Shown: positions 1 through 5,582 of the stretch, piece after piece
Numbering within the stretch: the stretch's first letter is position 1
How the letters are laid out: each line of letters starts with the position of its first letter
Source: Candidatus Zixiibacteriota bacterium
GTDB lineage: Bacteria; Zixibacteria; MSB-5A5; GN15; FEB-12
Length of the DNA: 12,200 nt
Reading direction: 5' to 3'
NCBI GenBank assembly: GCA_016213305.1
Contig: JACRAV010000030.1
Coordinates: 1 to 12,200, forward strand
Position numbers and translations under genes: made by a program
Notes under the pieces: model-generated
Database searches by the model: none
Seen by the model: the letters and a program-made list of their open reading frames with translations, nothing else
What the model was told of the DNA's origin: nothing

Positions 1-63
1 ATCGTCAACATTTAGGACCGATGTGAAACAAAGCCATTTGTGGAACGGGTCCGGCAGTGGGCC

Positions 64-83
64 GTCGGGCGTCCACACCCGAC
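64..83. repeat. small inverted repeat upstream of bioY
   Basis: GTCGGG (64-69) and CCCGAC (78-83) form a 6-bp stem with an 8-base loop. It sits directly upstream of the 34-base palindromic element at 91-124 and is probably part of the same kind of intergenic repeat material. I see no gene in bases 1-171. Confidence 0.5.
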
Positions 84-90
84 CGCAAGA

Positions 91-124
91 GAAGATGTCA
101 ACCGCGAGGACACGGTTGACCTAC
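91..124 (+). repeat. palindromic intergenic repeat, family D, copy 1
   Basis: This 34-base element begins GAAGATGTC and ends GACCTAC. Its arms GTCAACCG (97-104) and CGGTTGAC (113-120) flank an 8-base loop. It matches the element at 2763-2796 with only three differences, and the match extends five bases further left (86-90 against 2758-2762). The right arm and terminus supply the TTGACC box of the bioY promoter. Confidence 0.85.
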
Positions 125-144
125 AAAAGAAATGACGCTATATT
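116..144 (+). promoter_or_regulatory. sigma70-like promoter of bioY
   Basis: TTGACC (116-121), a 17-base spacer and TATATT (139-144) make a good housekeeping promoter about 28 bases ahead of the bioY start. The -35 box lies in the right arm and end of the family D palindrome. I see no BirA-type biotin operator nearby, so biotin control is not evident here. Confidence 0.65.
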
Positions 145-171
145 CTCCCCAAGCAGAAAAGGATTTCAGCC

Positions 172-753
172 ATGACTACAAACGTGCTCCCCATTTATTC
201 CCGCATTCGCCCGGCCAGCATCTGGCTCGAACTGCCGGTGCTGTTGACATTCAATCTGATTCTCGTGGCCTCGGCCTACCTGACCATCCCGCTCCCGTTC
301 ACACCGGTGCCAATCACCGGCCAGACGTTCGCGGTCATGCTCATCGGCATGGTCCTCGGACGCTCCCGCGCCGGAGCGGTCGTGCTGGCGTATCTGGTCG
401 AAGGTGCCTGCGGGCTTCCGGTGTCCGCGGGTGGTGCGATGGGCCTGCCGGCCTTGATCGGCCCCACCGGCGGATATCTGTTCGGATTTCTCATTGCCGC
501 CTGGGTGACCGGATTTCTGGCCGAGCACGGGTGGGATAGAAGCTATGTACTGTCGTCACTGGCTATGCTGATTGGTCATGCGGTGGTGTTTGCGGCCGGA
601 GTGGCCTGGTTGTACAGATATGTGCCCGCCGATCAGTTGATAGCGCTCGGCGTGGCCCCGTTTGTGGTTGGGACGATTATCAAGATTATTGCCGCGGCCG
701 GGGTGCTTCCCACGATCTGGAAGTTTGTGGGACGGGGCAAGGAATCCTCTTAA
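172..753 (+). CDS. bioY: BioY-family biotin transporter S component
   Basis: Substrate-capture membrane subunit (S component) of an ECF-type vitamin transporter; the family binds biotin and works alone or with an EcfT/BioN and ATPase module. The 193-residue length is normal. About six hydrophobic segments are visible (roughly 20-40, 49-63, 65-82, 95-115, 127-147, 157-183). The family signature is clear: PFTPVPITGQTFAV at 42-55, GLPVSAGGAMGLPAL at 81-95 and IGPTGGYLFGF at 96-106. AAGGA at 159-163 lies 8 bases before the ATG and supports this start. No bioM/bioN or ecfA/T partner is in the window, so the energising module must lie elsewhere or the protein works alone. The gene stands alone behind its own promoter. 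The family assignment is firm; biotin specificity rests on family knowledge. Confidence 0.92.
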   Translation: MTTNVLPIYSRIRPASIWLELPVLLTFNLILVASAYLTIPLPFTPVPITGQTFAVMLIGMVLGRSRAGAVVLAYLVEGACGLPVSAGGAMGLPALIGPTGGYLFGFLIAAWVTGFLAEHGWDRSYVLSSLAMLIGHAVVFAAGVAWLYRYVPADQLIALGVAPFVVGTIIKIIAAAGVLPTIWKFVGRGKESS

Positions 754-837
754 ATTAACAAAACGAACCCAATTTCGGGTCGGCGGCCGTCCTGCCGGGG
801 GGAGCATGGAAGTTCACTCATTTGCAAACCATTTCTT

Positions 838-870
838 GTAGGGCGGTTCCGTCTTCGAAACCGCCATTTT
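838..870 (-). repeat. palindromic intergenic repeat, family D, inverted copy
   Basis: Read on the minus strand this starts AAAATGGCGG and ends GCCCTAC. The stem is GGCGGTT (842-848) with AACCGCC (859-865). It opposes the copy at 881-914, so the two form a head-to-head pair 10 bases apart. Confidence 0.7.
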
Positions 871-880
871 CTCGGAAGGA

Positions 881-914
881 AAAGATGGCAGGTTTGAAGA
901 CAAACCTGCCCTAC
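881..914 (+). repeat. palindromic intergenic repeat, family D, strong hairpin
   Basis: This element begins AAAGATGGC and ends GCCCTAC. It contains a perfect 10-bp stem, GGCAGGTTTG (887-896) with CAAACCTGCC (901-910), and a 4-base AAGA loop. No T-run follows, so it is not a classical terminator, though such a stem in bioY read-through RNA could slow exonucleases or pause transcription. Confidence 0.75.
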
Positions 915-1039
915 CACGAGGGAGATGTCCTTCCGCAATGTTAAGAACTGACCCCACTATAAGATACGGGCAGTTTTCTCAAGCGTTAGATTGACAAGTT
1001 TTGCTCCGCCGAAGACTCTTCGGATCAGCCGTTTTCCCG

Positions 1040-1068
1040 TTGAACTACACCTGAATTTTCCGTATCAT
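1040..1068 (+). promoter_or_regulatory. probable ilvE-rpiB promoter
   Basis: TTGAAC (1040-1045), a 17-base spacer and TATCAT (1063-1068) give a reasonable sigma70-like promoter. The start site would be near 1075, leaving a leader of under 40 bases. That is too short for a leader-peptide attenuator or a T-box, often seen ahead of branched-chain amino acid genes. Confidence 0.5.
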
Positions 1069-1100
1069 CATAGTATAAAACACTATTACTCGCGCTGTGC

Positions 1101-1105
1101 GGAGG
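1101..1105 (+). promoter_or_regulatory. ribosome binding site of ilvE
   Basis: GGAGG lies 7 bases before the ATG at 1113, a near-ideal Shine-Dalgarno that fixes the ilvE start. Confidence 0.85.
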
Positions 1106-1112
1106 TACGGGC

Positions 1113-2060
1113 ATGCTGTTGACAAAAACTGAATGGATATGGATGAACGGGGAATTTGTGAAGTGGGACGACGCCCGAATACACGTCATGTCCCACGTGG
1201 TCAGTTACGGATCATCGGTGTTCGAAGGAATGCGCATCTACAAGACGGTCAACGGTCCGGCGGCGTTTCGTCTGGCCGATCACACCGAACGGCTGTTCAA
1301 TTCGGCCAAGGTCTATCGGATGAAAATCAACTTCACCCCGGCGCAAATCGACAATGCCATTCTTGAGCTGGCCTCGCGCAACGGAGTGGAAGAAGGGTAT
1401 GTCCGGCCGATCGTCTTTCGCGGATACGGAACGCTGGGTGTTGATCCGACCGCCGCGCCGATCGATGTCGCGATCGCCTGTTATCCGTGGGGACGGTATC
1501 TGGGCGACGACGCGATTGAGAACGGGGTGTCGGTTTGCTTTTCGTCGTGGAACCGGATGGCGCCCAATACCATTCCGGCGATGGCCAAGGGGGGCGGAAA
1601 TTATCTCAACAGCGCCCTTATAAAGCTCGAAGCCCGCAGTCATGGGTATGCCGAAGGGATCGCGCTCGATGTGTACGGGCATGTCTCGGAAGGGTCCGGA
1701 GAGAATATCTTCATGGTTCGCAAAGGGACGCTGATCACGCCGACTTTCGCTTCATCAATCTTGCCCGGGATCACGCGCAATACGGTGATTCGACTGGCCG
1801 ACGAAATGGGCATCAAGGTTATCGAAGAAAATATCCCGCGCGAAGCGATCTATTTCGCCGACGAAGTATTCCTGACCGGTTCGGCGGCGGAAATTACGCC
1901 GATAGCGCAGGTGGACAATATCCCGATCGGTTCCGGCAAACGGGGGCCGATCACGCATCAACTCCAATCGGCGTTCTTTGATATTGTGGCCGGGAAGACA
2001 GCCGACAAGTACGGCTGGCTGACCCCGGTCCCGAAACCGGCCAAGGTCGCGGTGCGATGA
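1113..2060 (+). CDS. ilvE: branched-chain amino acid aminotransferase
   Basis: PLP-dependent fold-type IV aminotransferase that moves the amino group between glutamate and the 2-oxo acids of valine, leucine and isoleucine; cytoplasmic, last step of their synthesis. The 315 residues match the IlvE family end to end. The PLP lysine is K159 in MAKGGGNYLNSALIK, the same number as in the E. coli enzyme. Other family blocks are SYGSSVFEGMRIY (31-43), EGIALDVYGHVSEGSGENIF (181-200), LPGITRNTVIRLADEMGI (217-234), FADEVFLTGSAAEITP (248-263) and the C-terminal KYGWLTPV. Its stop overlaps the rpiB start (ATGA at 2057-2060), so the two are translationally coupled. No other ilv or leu gene is nearby, so this is an isolated ilvE. 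Identity is firm; finer substrate preference against related D-amino acid or aminodeoxychorismate members of the fold is inferred from the close match to IlvE. Confidence 0.96.
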   Translation: MLLTKTEWIWMNGEFVKWDDARIHVMSHVVSYGSSVFEGMRIYKTVNGPAAFRLADHTERLFNSAKVYRMKINFTPAQIDNAILELASRNGVEEGYVRPIVFRGYGTLGVDPTAAPIDVAIACYPWGRYLGDDAIENGVSVCFSSWNRMAPNTIPAMAKGGGNYLNSALIKLEARSHGYAEGIALDVYGHVSEGSGENIFMVRKGTLITPTFASSILPGITRNTVIRLADEMGIKVIEENIPREAIYFADEVFLTGSAAEITPIAQVDNIPIGSGKRGPITHQLQSAFFDIVAGKTADKYGWLTPVPKPAKVAVR

Positions 2061-2509
2061 AGATCGCGGTCGGCGCCGATCACAAGGGATTCGATTTCAA
2101 GGAAAAGGTCAAGGCGATCCTTGGCAAGCTCGGTCACTCGGTGACCGATTTCGGCACGAATTCGGCTGAGCAGTCGGTCGATTATCCGGATTTCGGGCTG
2201 AAAGTGGCGCACGCCGTGGCCGAGCACAAGGCGGATTTCGGCATCACCGTCTGCTGGACGGGCAACGGGATGAATATCGCGGCCAACAAAGTGCATGGCA
2301 TTCGAGCGGGGATGGCGTTGAATGTCGAAATGGCGCAACTCACGCGGGCGCACAATGACGCGAATGTGCTGACGCTTGCCGGCAAATATACGCCGGAGAA
2401 TCAGCTTGAGGCGATTGTTTCGACATTTCTCGCCACGCCGTTTGAAGGGGGGAGACATGAGAAGAGGGTGGAGAAGATAGGGGAAGAGGAAGACAGAGAG
2501 GGGCGATAG
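2057..2509 (+). CDS. rpiB: ribose-5-phosphate isomerase B
   Basis: Interconverts ribose 5-phosphate and ribulose 5-phosphate in the non-oxidative pentose phosphate pathway; cytoplasmic, RpiB/LacAB fold, usually a dimer. The 150 residues match family length. Visible features are the N-terminal KIAVGADHKGF with D8 and H9 of the phosphate-binding site, C66 in VCWTGNGMNIAANK (the catalytic cysteine position of E. coli RpiB) and H99 in RAHNDANVL. W67 replaces the glycine usual after the catalytic cysteine, a tolerated variant of the C-x-[ST]-G-x-G motif. The start overlaps the ilvE stop by four bases. The last 15 or so codons are extremely purine-rich and encode a charged tail (EKIGEEEDREGR) beyond the usual GRHxxRVxKI ending, which suggests the stop codon has drifted into adjacent intergenic sequence. 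Pairing with ilvE is unusual; rpiB more often sits beside glyA and nrdR, which are close by on the other strand. Confidence 0.96.
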   Translation: MKIAVGADHKGFDFKEKVKAILGKLGHSVTDFGTNSAEQSVDYPDFGLKVAHAVAEHKADFGITVCWTGNGMNIAANKVHGIRAGMALNVEMAQLTRAHNDANVLTLAGKYTPENQLEAIVSTFLATPFEGGRHEKRVEKIGEEEDREGR

Positions 2510-2580
2510 GGAGGGCGCAACATTCCGCCGACTCCCAATCTGTTCATCGAGTTTCTGATTTGTCGTTCCGACCCCTTTTC

Positions 2581-2600
2581 CGTCATCCCGGCCGAAGAGC
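2581..2600 (-). repeat. half of palindromic repeat family C
   Basis: These 20 bases are an exact reverse complement of 9268-9287, the right half of the family C hairpin. Only half of the dyad is present here, so this copy is truncated. It opens the repeat island between rpiB and tatC. Confidence 0.8.
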
Positions 2601-2624
2601 CTGTTGAAAAAACCAAGAAGTCTG

Positions 2625-2668
2625 TCGTTGCGAGGAGCGGCGTCTTCGACGCGACGAAGCAATCTCGC
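2625..2668 (+). repeat. palindromic repeat family A (TTGCGAGG...AATCTCGC)
   Basis: The ends TTGCGAGG and GAAGCAATCTCGC and a GC-rich inner dyad match, in reverse orientation, the element at 9494-9530. Sequences of this TTGCGAGG/GCAATCTCG type are common intergenic repeats in many bacterial genomes. No coding function. Confidence 0.75.
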
Positions 2669-2691
2669 TTTGTGATTCACAAACAGACATT

Positions 2692-2759
2692 TTCAGCCAA
2701 TGTATTTCTGCCAGGCCCCGGCTCGGCGGCATGCAAAGCATGCCTTGGCCGGGGTGACA
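2692..2759 (+). repeat. palindromic repeat family B, copy 1
   Basis: The outer arms CCCCGGC (2716-2722) and GCCGGGG (2748-2754) enclose a perfect inner stem GGCATGC/GCATGCC (2728-2734, 2738-2744) with an AAA loop. Copy 2 at 9166-9236 is in inverted orientation, and homology includes about 24 bases of non-palindromic left flank starting TTTCAGCCAA. The shared flank shows the unit is longer than the hairpin. Confidence 0.85.
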
Positions 2760-2762
2760 AGA

Positions 2763-2796
2763 GAAGACGTCAACCGCAAGGACGCGGTTGACCTAC
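2763..2796 (+). repeat. palindromic intergenic repeat, family D, copy 2
   Basis: This 34-base near-copy of 91-124 has nine-base arms GTCAACCGC (2769-2777) and GCGGTTGAC (2784-2792). Two of the three differences from copy 1 are A-G changes at the base of the loop that lengthen the stem by one pair. It lies downstream of tatC and, read in that direction, could act as a transcript-end hairpin, but no good T-run follows. Confidence 0.85.
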
Positions 2797-2860
2797 GAAG
2801 ACTGGGGCTTTAGGAAACAGGGAATTGTTGACAAGACGGAAATGCAAAGCACCCGCCGGA

Positions 2861-3622
2861 CTAATCGGCCGAAACCTGGGCGTTCTTTTTCTTCCCCGTC
2901 AGCCAGACAATCAGAATCGAGATTTCATACAGAGCGTACAGCGGCACGAACATGACCATCATCGTGAACATATCGGGGGTCGGGGTCAAAAACGCCGCCA
3001 GGAATAACAGAATGACAATCGCATACCGCCGCGCCTTGTTCAGCCCCCGCGCCGAGACAATCCCGAACTTGCCGAGCACGTACGCCACGATCGGCAGTTG
3101 AAATCCCGCGCCGAATCCTAAAATCAGCATCCCGACGAAACCGATATAACTGCTGATGGTAATCATCGGTTCGATCAGTCCTTCGCCGTAATGGATGAGA
3201 AAGGCAAGGGTGATCGGGAGCATCACGTAGAAACAAAACACCGCCCCGAGCAAAAAGAGGGTCGTCGAGGCCAGCACGATCGGCAGGATGAGAAGCTTTT
3301 CTCTCTTGTAGAGTCCCGGCGAAATGAACGACCACAACTGCCAGAAGATAAAGGGTAGCGCGACAAGCAGACCCGTGATGAGCGATATCTTAAAATACGC
3401 GGTGAACGTCCCGGTCACTTCGGTGACATACAGCTTGGTGTCACCAAGCGGCGTCATGATGAACTTGATAATATGCTCGGCGAAATAAAACGATCCTCCC
3501 GCCGCGATGATCAGCGCGATGATCGAGCGGATCAGGCGTTTCCGAAGCTCTTCGAGATGCTCCAGAAACGGCATGTTGGAAAATCGTCCGCCGCTCTGTT
3601 CGGGTTGGTCGTTGGTGGCCAT
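2861..3622 (-). CDS. tatC: Sec-independent (twin-arginine) translocase subunit TatC
   Basis: Polytopic inner-membrane receptor of the Tat pathway; with TatA/TatB it recognises twin-arginine signal peptides and exports folded, often cofactor-bearing proteins. The 253 residues contain six hydrophobic segments as in the family. The N-terminal hallmark MPFLEHLEELRKRLIRSI (17-34) is the signal-peptide binding region, and FISPGLYKREK near 104-114 carries the conserved glutamate of the first cytoplasmic loop. In the fourth helix region FGAGFQLPIV, a glutamine replaces the glutamate found in E. coli TatC; this position varies across the family. The C-terminal tail is basic (KKKNAQVSAD). The start lies 10 bases after the nrdR stop, making this the last gene of the glyA operon. 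No tatA or tatB is visible in the window. Confidence 0.97.
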   Translation of the reverse strand: MATNDQPEQSGGRFSNMPFLEHLEELRKRLIRSIIALIIAAGGSFYFAEHIIKFIMTPLGDTKLYVTEVTGTFTAYFKISLITGLLVALPFIFWQLWSFISPGLYKREKLLILPIVLASTTLFLLGAVFCFYVMLPITLAFLIHYGEGLIEPMITISSYIGFVGMLILGFGAGFQLPIVAYVLGKFGIVSARGLNKARRYAIVILLFLAAFLTPTPDMFTMMVMFVPLYALYEISILIVWLTGKKKNAQVSAD

Positions 3623-3632
3623 TTTCGGATCG

Positions 3633-4121
3633 TCAGCCCTTCGCCTTCTCCGTATTGTTCACCGGCTTCTTCTGCCGGCGGAGTTTTTCCAGCTCATGAA
3701 AGAATTCGTCCATATCCTTGAAATCCCGATAGACCGAGGCAAACCGGACATACGCCACCTCGTCCGCCTCGCGGAGTTTGTGCATCACCTGCTCGCCGAT
3801 CTCTTTGCTGGGGATTTCCGACTTCGGCTGGGCATGGCACCAGGCCTCGATTTCGTCCACCATCCGCGCGATCTGCTCATTGGTGACCGGCCGCTTGTTG
3901 CAGGCCAGCTTGATACCGTGGAGAACCTTGTTGCGGTCGAACGGCTCGCGGCGGTCGTCCGATTTGATCACGATCAACGCCCCCTGCTCGACAAACTCAT
4001 AGGTGGTATATCGCTCGGCGCATCCGAGACATTCCCGCCGGCGACGAATCGCCTTGCCGTCCTGCGAGGGGCGGCTGTCCACCACTTTGTCTTCTTCGTG
4101 TCCGCAGTACGGGCACTTCAC
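3633..4121 (-). CDS. nrdR: transcriptional regulator NrdR (ribonucleotide reductase repressor)
   Basis: Zinc-ribbon plus ATP-cone regulator that represses ribonucleotide reductase operons when the ATP-cone is loaded with (d)ATP, binding paired NrdR boxes. The 162 residues are typical. The zinc ribbon is at 1-40: cysteines at 3, 6, 31 and 34, with the family block IRRRRECLGCAERYTTYE (25-42). The ATP-cone follows (about 46-136), beginning ALIVIKSDDRREPFDRNKV. The start codon is GTG at 4121-4119, with GGGAG 7 bases upstream inside the TPR gene. It overlaps the TPR stop by four bases (GTGA), indicating coupled translation. No nrd structural gene is in the window. Proximity to glyA, and to the inverted rpiB, is a recurring arrangement in other phyla and fits a nucleotide-supply theme. 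Confidence 0.97.
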   Translation of the reverse strand: MKCPYCGHEEDKVVDSRPSQDGKAIRRRRECLGCAERYTTYEFVEQGALIVIKSDDRREPFDRNKVLHGIKLACNKRPVTNEQIARMVDEIEAWCHAQPKSEIPSKEIGEQVMHKLREADEVAYVRFASVYRDFKDMDEFFHELEKLRRQKKPVNNTEKAKG

Positions 4122-4951
4122 GACTGCGCTCCCAGTTCGCGCTGGCGGACGCGCACCGCCTCGATCGCCTTCTCGATCCGATCCCCTTCATACTCCACTT
4201 CGCGAAGGTTCCGGATCTCGCGGGCACGTTCCAGATGGCGAATCGCCGAGGCAAAATCATTCTGATCGGCATACACCAGCCCGATATTGTAATACGCCCG
4301 GAGCTGGTCCATGGTGTTGCCGGTCTGCGCATAGACATCGAGCGCGCGGCGAAGATACTCGATCGCCCGCGCCGGCTCTTTATCGGCGACCTCGAACCAG
4401 GCCAGATTCTGGAGACATCGCGCCACCAGGTCGAGCCGATCATCGGAATGAGCGGCATCGAGCGCCTGCTCGAAAGTCTGGCGGGCCATCATCGGCTGTT
4501 CCAACTGCTTGAAGGTGACGCCCATGTAATACAACGCCTGACTTCGGGTGGCCATATCTTCCGCTTTGACCGCATGACTCACCGCCTGTTGCAACATCCG
4601 GAGCGCCATATTGAACTGCCGCTTTCCGGTGAGCACCACTCCCATGTTGGCCAGCGCCACGCCGGCCAGACGATCGTCGCCGTTTTCCTCGGCCCGGACC
4701 GCCGCCCGTTTGTAGCAGGCCATCGCTCGCTCGGTTTCCCCTTCGCCGACTTCGACATTCCCAAACTTGATCAACGGCTCGATCCCAAAGGATTCTTCAA
4801 TGTCCATCAGGTAGCGAATGCGTTCCATCAGCGCCAGCATCCGCTCCGGAATCGGCGGTGGGCTGTCCGGATCAAGGGAAAGGGGCAGTCGTTTGGCCGC
4901 CGCGAGAAGACATTTGCGGGCTTCCACCCGCTCCGGCAATGGAATTTCCAC
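4118..4951 (-). CDS. tetratricopeptide (TPR) repeat protein
   Basis: All-helical scaffold protein, partner unknown. I place the start at GTG 4951-4949: it follows the cutA stop by one base and has AAGGA at 4961-4957, 5 bases upstream. An ATG at 5005 exists but would overlap cutA by 53 bases. From the GTG the protein is 277 residues. It has a leading helical region (1-60) and about five TPR units spanning roughly 60-255, with a strict 40-residue period shown by the aligned blocks VALANMGVV, ALYYMGVTF, CLQNLAWFE and AYYNIGLVY. The 40-residue spacing, longer than the canonical 34, resembles TPR_12-type units. A charged C-terminal helix ends the chain. There is no signal peptide or membrane segment, so it is probably cytoplasmic. 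Its stop overlaps the nrdR start (GTGA). I do not recognise an orthologue with a known job. Confidence 0.85.
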   Translation of the reverse strand: MEIPLPERVEARKCLLAAAKRLPLSLDPDSPPPIPERMLALMERIRYLMDIEESFGIEPLIKFGNVEVGEGETERAMACYKRAAVRAEENGDDRLAGVALANMGVVLTGKRQFNMALRMLQQAVSHAVKAEDMATRSQALYYMGVTFKQLEQPMMARQTFEQALDAAHSDDRLDLVARCLQNLAWFEVADKEPARAIEYLRRALDVYAQTGNTMDQLRAYYNIGLVYADQNDFASAIRHLERAREIRNLREVEYEGDRIEKAIEAVRVRQRELGAQS

Positions 4952-4952
4952 G

Positions 4953-5276
4953 CTATTCCTTACCCGTCTCGGCGTGCACCCAGGCGATATATTCCGAAAA
5001 CCCATCGACCAGCGGCAGGGCGATGATTTCCGGCAGATCGTACGGATGATGTTCTTCGACGAACGAGCGAAGTTGCCCGAATCGGGCGGCCGTCGTCTTG
5101 ATGATCAACAGCGCCTCTTCTTCCGTCTGCACAGCATTGTCCCACCAGAAGTACGAATCGATCTTCGGGACGATATTGACACAGGCCGCCAGACGATTCT
5201 CGACCAGCAGTCGCGCCATCTTCCGCGACTCGTCGCGCGGAATCGAGACCAGCACCACGCGAACATCCTCGATCAT
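4953..5276 (-). CDS. cutA: CutA1-family divalent-cation tolerance protein
   Basis: Small trimeric ferredoxin-like fold protein resembling PII signalling proteins. The family was named for copper tolerance in E. coli, but its molecular role remains unsettled. The 107 residues match family length. Visible signatures are VSIPRDESRKMARLLVENRL (10-29), AACVNIVPKIDSYFWW (30-45), LIIKT (57-61) and HPYDLPEIIALPL (76-88), all at expected spacing. The start overlaps the stop of the upstream thiamine-binding gene (ATGA, 5276-5273), and its stop is one base from the TPR start. Its presence between a vitamin-binding protein and a TPR scaffold does not point to metal tolerance specifically. Identity is firm, function is not. 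Confidence 0.94.
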   Translation of the reverse strand: MIEDVRVVLVSIPRDESRKMARLLVENRLAACVNIVPKIDSYFWWDNAVQTEEEALLIIKTTAARFGQLRSFVEEHHPYDLPEIIALPLVDGFSEYIAWVHAETGKE

Positions 5277-5581
5277 GACCGCACCTTCCTTCCCAGTCGT
5301 TTTTCAACCGATTGTACTTTGCCGGACAGCCGGTTCTTTGCCCCCTTGCGATCGTCAATCGTCATGCTGATATAAATGCGCTTGTGCGAGCGGCGGAGCA
5401 AAAGCCGCGCCTTGTTCAGCACCGCCATGATCGGCCCCCACTCCCCCTCGATAATCGTGGCCATCGCCGTCACCTTGTACGGAAGTCCGGAGCGATCAAT
5501 CAGATCGATCACTCTGGCGACTTCAGCCGAGACCGATTCACCCCGGCGGTCGGTGGGGAACATCGTAACCTGCACCAGCAT
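5273..5581 (-). CDS. MTH1187/YkoF-type thiamine-binding protein (DUF77)
   Basis: Small protein of the MTH1187 family (Pfam PF01910), ferredoxin-like, forming dimers or tetramers; members have been shown or proposed to bind thiamine or related pyrimidines. The 102 residues match. Family features are the N-terminal VQVTMFPTDRRGESVSAEV (3-21), the block MATIIEGEW (40-48) where the usual form is T-x-IEGE-[WF], and RIYISMTIDDRKG (68-80). An AAGGAGGGG Shine-Dalgarno formed by the last glyA codons lies 4 bases before the ATG, and the gap to glyA is one base. No thiamine transport or synthesis gene is in the window, so the ligand is inferred from the family. A possible alternative is a generic ligand-binding or regulatory role in one-carbon metabolism alongside glyA. 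Confidence 0.88.
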   Translation of the reverse strand: MLVQVTMFPTDRRGESVSAEVARVIDLIDRSGLPYKVTAMATIIEGEWGPIMAVLNKARLLLRRSHKRIYISMTIDDRKGAKNRLSGKVQSVEKRLGRKVRS

Positions 5582-5582
5582 C

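Larger units (their letters stand above)
754..1112. other. bioY-ilvE intergenic gap
   Basis: These 359 bases have no credible gene. They hold a GC-rich stretch with weak dyads (about 765-805), two opposed family D palindromes (838-914), a short 6-bp stem CCGAAG/CTTCGG (1009-1023) and the ilvE promoter near 1040-1068. Neither flanking gene is followed or preceded by a convincing hairpin plus T-run terminator. Confidence 0.7.

Noticed and set aside
991..996. TTGACA as a possible -35 for ilvE.
   Set aside because: The hexamer at 17 bases spacing (near 1014-1019) is not a -10, and a better promoter lies at 1040-1068.
1009..1054. Minus-strand stretch resembling the 5' half of a tRNA (7-base lead, TA, GTTC...AAAC D-arm-like, loop ATCCGAA with CCG).
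   Set aside because: The D stem and anticodon stem each have a mismatch, no T arm follows, and no 3' acceptor strand complementary to TCAGGTG is nearby. At most a degenerate fragment; probably chance.
1958..2680. Long minus-strand open frame (240 codons) opposite ilvE and rpiB.
   Set aside because: It lies antisense to a well-identified gene, has no family-like motifs, and is explained by few stop codons in the antisense of GC-rich coding DNA.
91..2796. CRISPR array, given repeated short palindromes.
   Set aside because: Copies are far apart, in both orientations and with variable interiors; there is no regular repeat-spacer spacing and no cas gene.
4953..5005. ATG at 5005 as the TPR protein start.
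   Set aside because: It would overlap cutA by 53 bases; the GTG at 4951 has AAGGA at proper distance and follows the cutA stop by one base, matching the rest of the operon.
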